From the NCBI GenBank assembly GCA_964430745.1, contig CAYSHI010000127.1:1-43781 (forward strand): 43,781 nucleotides of DNA. Direction: 5' to 3'. This DNA is from CBDCGW01 sp964430745. GTDB lineage: Bacteria > Acidobacteriota > UBA890. Under the pieces are notes generated by a model. The model worked only from the letters and a program-made list of their open reading frames with translations, was not told where the DNA came from and ran no database searches. The position numbers and the translations under genes are program-made. Below, one piece after another: positions 33,949 to 42,363 of this stretch (position 1 is its first letter; each line of letters starts with the position of its first letter).

Positions 33949-35802
33949 ATGCGAAGTGTGATTCGAGCATGGGGGCGCACGGACGCTCTCGCCGGCTGGG
34001 CGATCCTCGCGCTCTGCATCGCCGTCGCGCCCACCGCCTCGGTGGCGGCGCAGGAAACCTCGGCGACGAGCATCGCGCTGCCGACCCCTCTGGACCACTA
34101 CGAGACATTCGACGCCGAGGCCACGGCTCGCGCGTTGATCCCGCAAATCGCCCTGCGCCTGGATCCGGCGACGCTGCAGCGAATCATGGCGGCGATGGGA
34201 CCCGACCCGGGGGCCGCTCCTCCTGAGATCACGGCCGCCGATGCGCTCGACATTCTCGAGAACGTCGACATCGAGCCGTTCCGCAGCGAGCTCACCGAGC
34301 TGCTGTTGCATTCGTCTCGTGTGCTGGACCTGGTCGGCGAGGACCAATCGGACTGGGTGCCGCTGGTTCACGATTCGCTGCTCGTGATCCTCGACGGAAT
34401 GAGCGTCGACCGTCTGCGAGCGCGCATCGCCGGCCAGGCCGCCCTGCCCGCCGACGCCGACCGTGGCGAGCGCATGTTGGCGTTTGCCGCCGAGACACCG
34501 ACCTTCCAGAAGATCGGCCAGATCATGGCGCGAAGCACCTGGCTGCCTGACGATCTGAAGGCGGCGTTCACGAGCCTCGAGAGCGACATTTCCACAACCG
34601 GGCCGAAAGAGCTGATCGCCACCATCGAGGAGGGGCTCGGCAGCGCGACGTTGGACGAATACAGCTTCGAGTTCGAGGACAGCGTGCTCAGCGAAGCTTC
34701 CGTGGGGGCGGTCATCGGCGCCACGATCGTCCCTCCCGGCGAGTCGGAACGACAGCGCGTTGTCATCAAGGTAATCAAGGAGTACGCGGTCACGGCCATC
34801 GAAGAAGACCTCGAAAGCATCACCGAGCTGCTCGCACTTCTCGAGGAGCATCGCGACTTCTACGACATCGGCGACACGCCGCTCGTGGACATGTTCCAGG
34901 AGGTTCGCGCTGGACTGGCGCGCGAAGTCCAGGCGGCCGACGAACGGGACAACCTGCGTGCGGCACGGATCTACTTCGCCGGCGATCCCCGCGTCGTCGT
35001 GCCCTCGGTGTGCGAGTGCTCGAGCGAGAACATCACCGTGATGGAGCGCATCGAGGGCGGCAAGGTAACGGATGCGTATCCCGACGATCCACAACAGCGA
35101 CGCAAACTCGCGGAGCGGCTCGCCGATGTCGCCATCTACGATGTCATGTTCGCTCCCGGTGAAGCGCTTTTCCACGGGGATCCCCACGCCGGCAACGTCT
35201 TCTTCGTCGGCGATGCGTCGGACCCCTATCGGATCGCGTTGCTCGATTGGGGCCTTCAGGGAACGCTGGAGCTCGAGCAGCGCGTCAAGCTCGTACAGGT
35301 GGGTCTCGGCTTACAGCTCAAGCACGCCGGGCGGTTACGAGAGAACGTCGACGGGCTCATCGACGGGTCGATCGATCTGGACACCGACAGGGCCAAGGTC
35401 GACGCCATGATCGACGCTATCTTCGCCGAGGCAGACGAGCTCGAGCGCTCCACGGGCACAGATCCGGGAACGCTGGATCTCCTCGACCGCCTGGTGGCCG
35501 AGCTCGCCAAGGCAGGCTACGCGGTCGACGGCGACATCCTCTTGTACGTCAAGTCCAGCTACACGATCGACTCCGTGATCTCGGACCTGGACGAGGACTT
35601 CGATAGTGGCGACTACGTCGCCGGGCGGGTAAGAGGGCAGCTTCTGCGGGAGATGCCGAAGCGCCTCGGCAACACGATATGGGTACCCGGAATGTGGTCG
35701 CACGACTACACCACGATGGCCTCGAACAACGACGTCTGGGCGAGCTCTCTCAACAGCATCGGGGTGGGCATCTGGAAGGGCCTTACCTTCCCGTTCCGAT
35801 AA
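33949..35802 (+). CDS. UbiB/ABC1-type atypical kinase with predicted export signal
   Basis: A 617-residue member of the AarF/UbiB/ADCK kinase-like family. The order of family motifs is intact: KIGQ (188-191), the Ala-rich-loop equivalent SEASVGAVIGA (248-258), the VAIK-type lysine K274 (VVIKV), MERIEGG (366-372), HGDPHAGN (409-416, with D411 and N416) and LLDWG (431-435) in place of LIDFG. Unlike known members, residues 1-35 look like a signal peptide: arginines 2, 6 and 10, a hydrophobic LAGWAILALCIAVAP core and A-x-A before Gln. A 150-residue helical segment precedes the kinase part. ATG 33949 follows the DHOD-like gene by 70 bases. The family is linked to quinone and lipid biosynthesis at membranes. 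An anchor rather than a cleaved signal is the alternative reading. Confidence 0.82.
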   Translation: MRSVIRAWGRTDALAGWAILALCIAVAPTASVAAQETSATSIALPTPLDHYETFDAEATARALIPQIALRLDPATLQRIMAAMGPDPGAAPPEITAADALDILENVDIEPFRSELTELLLHSSRVLDLVGEDQSDWVPLVHDSLLVILDGMSVDRLRARIAGQAALPADADRGERMLAFAAETPTFQKIGQIMARSTWLPDDLKAAFTSLESDISTTGPKELIATIEEGLGSATLDEYSFEFEDSVLSEASVGAVIGATIVPPGESERQRVVIKVIKEYAVTAIEEDLESITELLALLEEHRDFYDIGDTPLVDMFQEVRAGLAREVQAADERDNLRAARIYFAGDPRVVVPSVCECSSENITVMERIEGGKVTDAYPDDPQQRRKLAERLADVAIYDVMFAPGEALFHGDPHAGNVFFVGDASDPYRIALLDWGLQGTLELEQRVKLVQVGLGLQLKHAGRLRENVDGLIDGSIDLDTDRAKVDAMIDAIFAEADELERSTGTDPGTLDLLDRLVAELAKAGYAVDGDILLYVKSSYTIDSVISDLDEDFDSGDYVAGRVRGQLLREMPKRLGNTIWVPGMWSHDYTTMASNNDVWASSLNSIGVGIWKGLTFPFR

Positions 35803-36186
35803 GCCTCGCGGGCGCGTGGCTTGGGCGGCCCGGTTTATAGACGGGAGCGTGGGTGCTAGGCGGGTGGGGCCGGAGCAGTGATGCCCTTTGGCGTGAGGTG
35901 CGGGTTCTTGAGCGGCTTCGCCGCGTCTGCGGTTCGCAATACACGCTACAGGGCATCACTGCCCCAACCCGACCCTCTGCATCGGTCCCTCAAGACGAGG
36001 CTCCGTGCCCAAACGCACCCACCCGACGACCCTGATTCCCTGAGATGGCCATGGAACCAACCGCCGTCCGACGGAGGTATCGGCATCCCCCGAAAGCCGG
36101 CTCTGCCGTCTTCCGGCTCGGGAGAGGATTCTCCCCGCCCTCCCGTCGACCTCCCGAAACCACCCCACCGGCTGCCGCTCGGGGTT
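35803..36186. other. Convergent intergenic stretch with long inverted repeat
   Basis: These 384 bases separate two genes that end toward each other, so transcription stop signals are expected. The main structure is the inverted repeat at 35861-35976, listed separately. A small hairpin, GGGAGA/TCTCCC with a 4-base loop, lies at 36120-36135. I see no credible gene in either direction. Confidence 0.5.
35861..35976. repeat. Near-symmetric inverted repeat, possible bidirectional terminator or small element
   Basis: A perfect 13-base inverted repeat, GCAGTGATGCCCT at 35875-35887 and its complement at 35950-35962, is extended outward (9 of 14 matching positions) and inward (about 10 of 15, more with G-U pairs). 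It has a central 5-base stem with a TTC loop (35912-35924). The whole could fold into a hairpin of about 115 nt. No long T tract follows on either strand, so a classical intrinsic terminator is not certain; a REP/MITE-like element is the alternative. Confidence 0.6.
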
Positions 36187-39100
36187 TCAGCGTCGTGTCG
36201 CCTGCGCCGCCCCGGAGCGGCGTGGGTCGGCACCACCGATGGCTCTTCCGTCCTCGATCATGACCGCGGCGCCGTACCCCATGCGCATCTCACCGCGCAG
36301 GGAGATCATCTGGAAGTCGTGGCCCATGTCGCGGAGCTCGCGCACGACGAACGGGGCAATGATGTCTTCAGCCGTAATCACCGTCGGCCGGGGCGCACCG
36401 CCCCCACGGCCACCGCCGCCACTGACGAGAAACCGCGGCAGCTCGAGGGCCCGCTGCGGGCTCAACCCGCCGTCGATGGCCCCACTGATCACCGAATAGA
36501 CGGCGGCGCCGATCCAGGCGTTGCCGGCGGCGCCTACCGCCAAGAAGGGCTCTTTGTCGTCCCCGGTGCCGCGAAACACGAGGGTCGGCGAGATCGAAGT
36601 GCCGTTGCGCGCGTACGGAAGCCGCGCGCCATAGCCTGTCGGGTTGGAGCCGTACGAGCGTAGCTTGTCGTTGTAGAGGATCCCGACACCGGGCGTGACG
36701 TAGAAGTTGCCGCCCCAGGTACCCAGCGTTTGGGTCACGGCGACGAAGTTGCCTTCACCGTCGGCCACGGCGAAAGCCGTTGTGCCGGTGTAGCTGCAGC
36801 CCTCGTCGGCGTCCTCGCATGAAAGGTCGTTCTCGACCCACACGGAGGCGACGGTCTCTTGTGTCCGAGCGCACTCGGGCATGCCGCCGGGCCCGGCCTG
36901 GAGGTCGTCCCGCGTCAGGGAGCGCTCGGGATCGAAACAGCCCGCCCAGCGCTGCCGCGCGCCCTCCGGATCGACGGCGTCGTCGATGTCCACCGGCCAG
37001 AGGCTCGGGTCGGCCATGCGCGCGCGCGGCTGCAGCTTCGAGGCTTCGACCATCGCGTGCAGCGAGCCGGGATCCTCGCTGTACAGCTTCATCGGGTCGA
37101 AATTGTCCAGCAGGTTGAGCTTGGCCACCAACGATACGCCACCGCTCACCGGCGGCGCCGCGGTGTAGACCGTATGGTCGCGATACTCGCCCATCACCGC
37201 CGCACGCTCGACCGCGAAGTAACGCGCCATGTCGTTGAGGGTCATGGCGTTGCCCTTGCCACGCAGATCCTCGACGATGCGACGCGCCACCTCGCCTTCG
37301 TAGAACGCGTCGGCGCCACCCTCGGCAATCTGCTCGAGGGTCCAGGCGAGGTCCGGATTCTTGAACAGATCGCCCGGCTGCAGCGGCTCGCCGTCGGGAA
37401 AGAACAGCTCCATGCTGGACTCCCAGCGCGCGTAGCGATCGCGTTCCAGCGCCAGCGTCGTGGTGAAGGCGTCGTCGAGCACGAATCCGTCGCGTGCCGC
37501 GCGGATAGCGGGCTGCACGAGATCGGACCAATCGACATCACCGCTGCCGAACTTCTCGTAAGCGAGCTCCATGCCGCGCGGAACACCGGGAACGTTGGCC
37601 AACATCGGGCCCGTGGCATTGTTCAGAGCCGCGTTCTCCAGTGTCGCCTCCTGCGGTGCGCGGGTGAGAAACTCGATCACCACGGGCTTCTCCATACCGT
37701 CGAGGTACACGACCATCTGGCCGTATCCGCCCAGACCGCTGGCATCCGGCTCGACGACACCGAGGGCGAACGACACCGCCACCGCCGCATCCACCACGTT
37801 GCCTCCCGCCTCGAGAATCTCGACGCCGGCGGCGGTGGCGATGGGGTGGGCGCTCGAAACCGCCGCCCGTCCGCTGACCTCGTCGCGCGCCGTCGGGCGC
37901 TCCCGCAACATCGCGTGGATGATCTCCTCGAGCGCTTCGTCGTTCGCCGCGTCGACGGCCTGCGGCCGGTACTGTTGCCGCATCCGCTCCCACTCGGCGG
38001 CCCGCTCACCCTCGGCGAAGTAGACCTCGGCAAGTCGCCCCCAGACGCGGTCGAAGGCCTCAGCGTTGCGCGTCGGGCGGTCGATGCGCGCCTCCAGGGT
38101 CACGGGGTCGGGTTCGGTGGCAAAGGGGGCGGGGGCATCGACGAGCCAGAATCGAGCCTTGCCGTCGGGCGGGGCAAAGATGTCCGCAACAGCGCGATCA
38201 CCGACGCGGTCAGGATCGCCGTTGTAGCCCGGGCCATTGGGAGAAAGCTCGGCAAGAGCGATGCGCTCGCCGTCGGGCGACCAGGCCGGCGCGGCGCCGA
38301 CCTCGGCGATGAGGTTGCTGAAACGACCGTCCTGCGGCGCCACGTAGACACCGGGGGACCCGCCCTGCGTGCTGAAAACGATGCGCTCACCGTCGGGCGA
38401 CCAGGCCGCAGCGGCCACCGTCATGCCGCTGATGACGATGTCGTCCTCGTCGATCTCGGACGCCGGCGGCGCCTCGCCTTGTTCGCCGCTCGAACGATCC
38501 TCGCCACCATCGTCTTCCTCGTCCTCGCCGCCTACCGCGCCCTCTTCGCCGCCTTCTCTGATGTCATCGCCTTCGCCTTCTTGGACGAACGTGACGAGGT
38601 GCAAAGCACGTGCGGAGATGTACAACAACTTGTCGCCATCGGGAGAGAAGGACGGCGCGCTCTCCGCACCGTCGGCCTCGATGAGAGGGTGCTCGCGACC
38701 ATCGGGCGTTCGGAGCCACAGGTCGGCGGTGGCGTTCCGTCCCCGCACGAAGACGATGCGACCGTCGGGCGCCGCCGTGGGCTGCGTGTCCGGCGCGTCG
38801 GCGGCGGTGAGCTGGGCGACGCCGTCCGCGTTACCGTCGCCGTCGAGCGCTACACGCCACAGGTTGGCGGCGCGTCCGCGATCGGACCCGCCCCTGTCGG
38901 ACACGAAGACAATCGACTCGCCGTCGGGCGCCCACGCAGGATCTCGATCCCACGCCGGCCCGCTCGTGACCTGCACCAGCTTGTCCGACCGCAGATCAGC
39001 GCGCCCTCGCCGCGTTCCGGACACCCAGATGTCGCCGTTGATCTCGAAGGCGAGCCGGCCGTCGACCGAGTAGCCCGGCGAACGGACCCAACCGCGCACC

Positions 39101-39234
39101 TCCGCGTCCTGCGCCGGCGCGCCGGCACCCGCCATGCCCGGCAGCCAGCCGAACATCGCCACACCCGCGCCCAGGAGCGCAACGACGGCCGTCCGCCCCT
39201 TCCCGGAGTTCCTCATCACCCTGCTGGGTCTCAT
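36187..39234 (-). CDS. Tricorn-type propeller fused to gamma-glutamyltransferase
   Basis: A 1015-residue exported fusion. After a signal-like segment (AVVALLGAGVAMFGWLPGMAG) come PD40 propeller strands with SPDG repeats (to about 365) and a very acidic insert at 219-265. A segment at 389-450 (AFDRVWGRLAEVYF and MRQQYRPQAVDAAND) looks like the C1 domain of tricorn-like peptidases. Instead of PDZ and S41 peptidase, a gamma-glutamyltransferase (452-1015) follows, with HPIATAAGVEILEAGGNVVD, the catalytic threonine T818 in YTGTTAF, and SISPT near 882-886. GGT cleaves glutathione and gamma-glutamyl peptides and normally matures by self-cleavage before that threonine. A Gly-rich loop (GGGGRGGG) precedes the last helices. 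ATG 39234 has GAGG upstream; ATG 39216 is also possible. It is divergent from the amidohydrolase gene. Confidence 0.87.
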   Translation of the reverse strand: MRPSRVMRNSGKGRTAVVALLGAGVAMFGWLPGMAGAGAPAQDAEVRGWVRSPGYSVDGRLAFEINGDIWVSGTRRGRADLRSDKLVQVTSGPAWDRDPAWAPDGESIVFVSDRGGSDRGRAANLWRVALDGDGNADGVAQLTAADAPDTQPTAAPDGRIVFVRGRNATADLWLRTPDGREHPLIEADGAESAPSFSPDGDKLLYISARALHLVTFVQEGEGDDIREGGEEGAVGGEDEEDDGGEDRSSGEQGEAPPASEIDEDDIVISGMTVAAAAWSPDGERIVFSTQGGSPGVYVAPQDGRFSNLIAEVGAAPAWSPDGERIALAELSPNGPGYNGDPDRVGDRAVADIFAPPDGKARFWLVDAPAPFATEPDPVTLEARIDRPTRNAEAFDRVWGRLAEVYFAEGERAAEWERMRQQYRPQAVDAANDEALEEIIHAMLRERPTARDEVSGRAAVSSAHPIATAAGVEILEAGGNVVDAAVAVSFALGVVEPDASGLGGYGQMVVYLDGMEKPVVIEFLTRAPQEATLENAALNNATGPMLANVPGVPRGMELAYEKFGSGDVDWSDLVQPAIRAARDGFVLDDAFTTTLALERDRYARWESSMELFFPDGEPLQPGDLFKNPDLAWTLEQIAEGGADAFYEGEVARRIVEDLRGKGNAMTLNDMARYFAVERAAVMGEYRDHTVYTAAPPVSGGVSLVAKLNLLDNFDPMKLYSEDPGSLHAMVEASKLQPRARMADPSLWPVDIDDAVDPEGARQRWAGCFDPERSLTRDDLQAGPGGMPECARTQETVASVWVENDLSCEDADEGCSYTGTTAFAVADGEGNFVAVTQTLGTWGGNFYVTPGVGILYNDKLRSYGSNPTGYGARLPYARNGTSISPTLVFRGTGDDKEPFLAVGAAGNAWIGAAVYSVISGAIDGGLSPQRALELPRFLVSGGGGRGGGAPRPTVITAEDIIAPFVVRELRDMGHDFQMISLRGEMRMGYGAAVMIEDGRAIGGADPRRSGAAQATRR

Positions 39235-39441
39235 GTCCGCACCTCGCTGAGCTCCGTTCGGCAACTCACCCTCGGATTCGGCCCTTCCGGCATCCGGGCA
39301 CCCGGTCACCGATGCCGGGCGCCGTCAAGAGTATCCGCTCCCCGGGGTTCGACCAATGCGCCCGGCCAACTCGTGTGCTCACCGCCCCGGGCATATCATG
39401 GACATCATCGAGGTTCGAAATTCCACCGGAGGTAATCCCCC

Positions 39442-41187
39442 ATGCGCGATACGCTTCGTTTCTCTTCTCCGGCCTACACCGGCGCGTTGATTACGCTGGT
39501 GAGCCTGGCAGGCGCATGTTCCGCGCCCGCACCCACCCCTTCGGTCACCCCCGCCGACCTCGTGGTGCGCAACGGCATCGTCGTCACCGTCGACGACAAT
39601 CTTCCCGAGGCCGAAGCCATCGCCATCAACGGGCACTCCATCACCGCCGTGGGAACCGATGCCGAGATCGAGGCGTACATCGGAGAGGACACCGACGTCA
39701 TCGACCTGGAGGGACGCCTCGCCATACCGGGCTTCATCGAGGGACACGGACACTACATGAGCCTCGGGGAGTCGAAGATCATTCTCGACCTCAACAACGT
39801 GCGCGACTGGGACGAGATCGTCACCATGGTCGCCGACGCCGTGCAAGACGCAGAGCCCGGAGAGTGGGTCGAGGGCCGGGGCTGGCACCAGGAAAAATGG
39901 GAAAGCGTGCCGACGGTGAACGTCGACGGGGTACCGCTGCACAACGGCCTTTCCGAGATTTCACCGGACAACCCGGTGCACCTCGGCCACGCGAGCGGGC
40001 ACGCGTCGTTCGCCAACGCCAAGGCGATGGAGCTGTCCGGCATCGACCGCGACACCGCCGATCCTGCGGGCGGGACCATCGTTCGAGATGCCGACGGCAA
40101 TCCCTCCGGATTGTTGCGGGAGACAGCACAGCGCATCGTCGACGCCCGCATCATGGCCGACAACGCCGACCGGGACCCCGGCGAGGTCGACGCACAAATG
40201 CGACGCATGGTGCAACTCGCGGGCGAGGAGGCGCTCAGCAAAGGCGTAACGACCTTTCACGACGCGGGTGCGAACTTCGCCCTCATCGACTTCTTTCGCG
40301 ATCTCGCAGCCGAGGGCGAGCTGCCCATTCGCCTGTACGTCATGGTCCGGCGCGAGTCCAACGAAACGATGGCCGAGCGCCTGGCAGACTATCTGATCAT
40401 CCCCGAAGGCAACGACTTCCTCGCGGTGCGCTCGATAAAGCGCCAGATCGACGGCGCGCTGGGCTCGCACGGCGCCTGGCTTCTCGATCCCTACGAAGAC
40501 ATGGCCGAAAGCACCGGCCTGGTCCTCGAAACCGTCGAGGACATCACGGGCACCTGCGAGGTGGCCATCGAGAACGGCTTCCAGGTCAACACACACGCCA
40601 TCGGCGACCGCGCCAACCGGGAAGTCCTCGACATCTATGAGGGGGTCTTCGCCGCCAATCCCGACAAGACCGACCTGCGCTGGCGCGTCGAACACGCCCA
40701 GCACCTACATCCGGACGACCTGCCGCGCTTCGCCGAGCTCGGTGTCATCGCTGCGATGCAGGGCGTGCACTGCACATCCGACGCGCCATGGATCCCGATT
40801 CGCCTGGGCAACGAGCGCGGCGAATCCGGTTCCTACATGTGGCGGGATCTGATCGATTCCGGCGCCATCGTCACCAACGGCACGGACGTTCCGGTCGAGG
40901 ACATCGACCCGATCGCCAGCTTCTACGCCTCGGTGGCGCGCGTCGACCGCAACGGAGACGTGTTTTATCCGGACCAGCGCATGACGCGCGAGGAGGCCCT
41001 CGCCTCGTATACCGTCGCCAACGCGTACGCGGCGTTCGAGGAACACCTCAAGGGCACGATCACCCCCGGCAAGCTCGCCGACATCACGGTGCTGTCGGAC
41101 AACATCATGACGATCCCCTTGGAGCAGATCCCGGCGACCCGCGTCGACATCACGATCGTCGGAGGGGAGATCGGTTACCGCCGCTGA
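39442..41187 (+). CDS. YtcJ-like metal-dependent amidohydrolase, probable lipoprotein
   Basis: A 581-residue amidohydrolase-superfamily enzyme of the YtcJ/AepA type, acting on an amide or ring of unknown nature. It begins with a probable lipoprotein signal (LITLVSLAGAC, Cys 26), though the lipobox is slightly unusual, with Ala at -3. The first beta-sandwich strand is LVVRNGIVVTVDD. The metal site has IPGFIEGHGHYM, then later NTHAIGDRA, RVEHAQHL and the terminal aspartate region TNGTDVPVEDIDPI. The last sheet reads GTITPGKLADITVLS. ATG 39442 has GGAGG nine to ten bases upstream. Its last 13 bases overlap the end of the convergent mscS-type gene. A periplasm-facing location is inferred from the signal. 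Confidence 0.88.
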   Translation: MRDTLRFSSPAYTGALITLVSLAGACSAPAPTPSVTPADLVVRNGIVVTVDDNLPEAEAIAINGHSITAVGTDAEIEAYIGEDTDVIDLEGRLAIPGFIEGHGHYMSLGESKIILDLNNVRDWDEIVTMVADAVQDAEPGEWVEGRGWHQEKWESVPTVNVDGVPLHNGLSEISPDNPVHLGHASGHASFANAKAMELSGIDRDTADPAGGTIVRDADGNPSGLLRETAQRIVDARIMADNADRDPGEVDAQMRRMVQLAGEEALSKGVTTFHDAGANFALIDFFRDLAAEGELPIRLYVMVRRESNETMAERLADYLIIPEGNDFLAVRSIKRQIDGALGSHGAWLLDPYEDMAESTGLVLETVEDITGTCEVAIENGFQVNTHAIGDRANREVLDIYEGVFAANPDKTDLRWRVEHAQHLHPDDLPRFAELGVIAAMQGVHCTSDAPWIPIRLGNERGESGSYMWRDLIDSGAIVTNGTDVPVEDIDPIASFYASVARVDRNGDVFYPDQRMTREEALASYTVANAYAAFEEHLKGTITPGKLADITVLSDNIMTIPLEQIPATRVDITIVGGEIGYRR

Positions 41188-42293
41188 CCGCCTCCGACTT
41201 CGGAGCTACCGCCGGGCTTTGCCGCCGAACCAGCTAGTGTCCCGTCCTTCTCGACGAACAGCGTCTGCGTCGGATAGGCGAACTCGATGCCGGCCGCGTC
41301 GAAGCGCTCGACGATCTGCATGTTGATGGACTGAGTGGCGTCCATGAAGTCGCTGTAGGCAGGCGTCGTGATCCAGTAGACGAAGTCGAAGTTGAGCGCG
41401 GAATCACCGAACGAAGCGAAATGGGCCCGGTCGAATCGGGTGTTGGGCTCGGCCTCGACGATCTCCCGGATGATCTCCGGTATGGTGGCGAGCTGATCCC
41501 CGGTCGTCTGATATGTCACGCCGACCGTGGTGGCGCCCCGACGCTCGCTCATGCGCTTGAAATTGCGCATGCGCGACCCGAGCAGATCGCTGTTCGACAG
41601 CACGAGCTGCTCGCCGGTGGAACTGCGCATGCGAGTGCTCTTGAGCCCGATCTTCTCCACGGTTCCCTTGAACTCGCCGACCGTGATGAAGTCGCCAACC
41701 TCGAAGGGCTTGTCCAGAGCGATGGAGAGGGAGGCGAACAGATCGGAGAGGATCCCCTGGATCGCCATGGCGATGGCGATGCCACCGATCCCGACGCCGG
41801 TGATCAGCGGCGTGACGTCGAACCCGACGGTACCGAGAGCGACCAGCACCACCATCGTGAAGAAGGCAATCCGCGCCACCGTACCCAGCAGCGAACCCAG
41901 GGTGGCGGCGGTAGGATCTTCCGCCTCCATACGGTCGGTGGTGAACTTCTTCACCAGGTAGGAGATGGTCTGGTTGCCCCATAGCGCGGCCTGCAGAAGG
42001 GACACGAGAATGGCGCCGGTATCCAGCAAGTCGCGCGCCGTGTCGTTGATGAACAGCACGTAGGAACCTGCATACAGTGCGAGCACCAGGATCAAGATGG
42101 TCTTGGTGCTCCCCAGCAGGTGAACGACGAAGTCGTCGATGTCGGTGGCGGTGGAGCCGGCGAGCTTGCGCAGCCATCGCACGATCAGCGTCTTCGTCGC
42201 CCAAAAGACGATCAAGGCGAAGATCGCCACAGCCAACCCGATGCCCCACTGCAGCACCGAATTGCCGAAATAAACCTGTTGCAGCAGCTCCAT
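41175..42293 (-). CDS. Small MscS-family mechanosensitive channel
   Basis: A 372-residue inner-membrane channel. Several N-terminal helices (YFGNSVLQWGIGLAVAIFAL and those that follow) lead to the pore helix region TPLITGVGIGGIAIAMAIQG, then LSIALDKPFEVGDFITVGEF, the MscS beta-domain signature, and a C-terminal alpha/beta vestibule. It lacks the long periplasmic part of the other MscS at 4434-6887, so the two belong to different subgroups. ATG 42293 has GAGGAG six bases upstream. The C-terminus ends in a short Gly/Ser/Arg tail, coded in the 13 bases shared with the amidohydrolase end. It lies 70 bases behind the alcohol dehydrogenase gene on the same strand, with only a weak case for co-transcription. 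Confidence 0.9.
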   Translation of the reverse strand: MELLQQVYFGNSVLQWGIGLAVAIFALIVFWATKTLIVRWLRKLAGSTATDIDDFVVHLLGSTKTILILVLALYAGSYVLFINDTARDLLDTGAILVSLLQAALWGNQTISYLVKKFTTDRMEAEDPTAATLGSLLGTVARIAFFTMVVLVALGTVGFDVTPLITGVGIGGIAIAMAIQGILSDLFASLSIALDKPFEVGDFITVGEFKGTVEKIGLKSTRMRSSTGEQLVLSNSDLLGSRMRNFKRMSERRGATTVGVTYQTTGDQLATIPEIIREIVEAEPNTRFDRAHFASFGDSALNFDFVYWITTPAYSDFMDATQSINMQIVERFDAAGIEFAYPTQTLFVEKDGTLAGSAAKPGGSSEVGGGQRR

Positions 42294-42363
42294 CAGTTTC
42301 TCCTCGTCCTTCAGTCAGCCCGTCGGCAGAGCGCGGAGGGCTCTCGCGGGGGGCGGCATCCGT

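Noticed and set aside
36859..39435. An 858-codon plus-strand frame opposite the tricorn/GGT gene
   Set aside because: An antisense shadow with the same His/Arg/Val bias; all domain evidence is on the minus strand.
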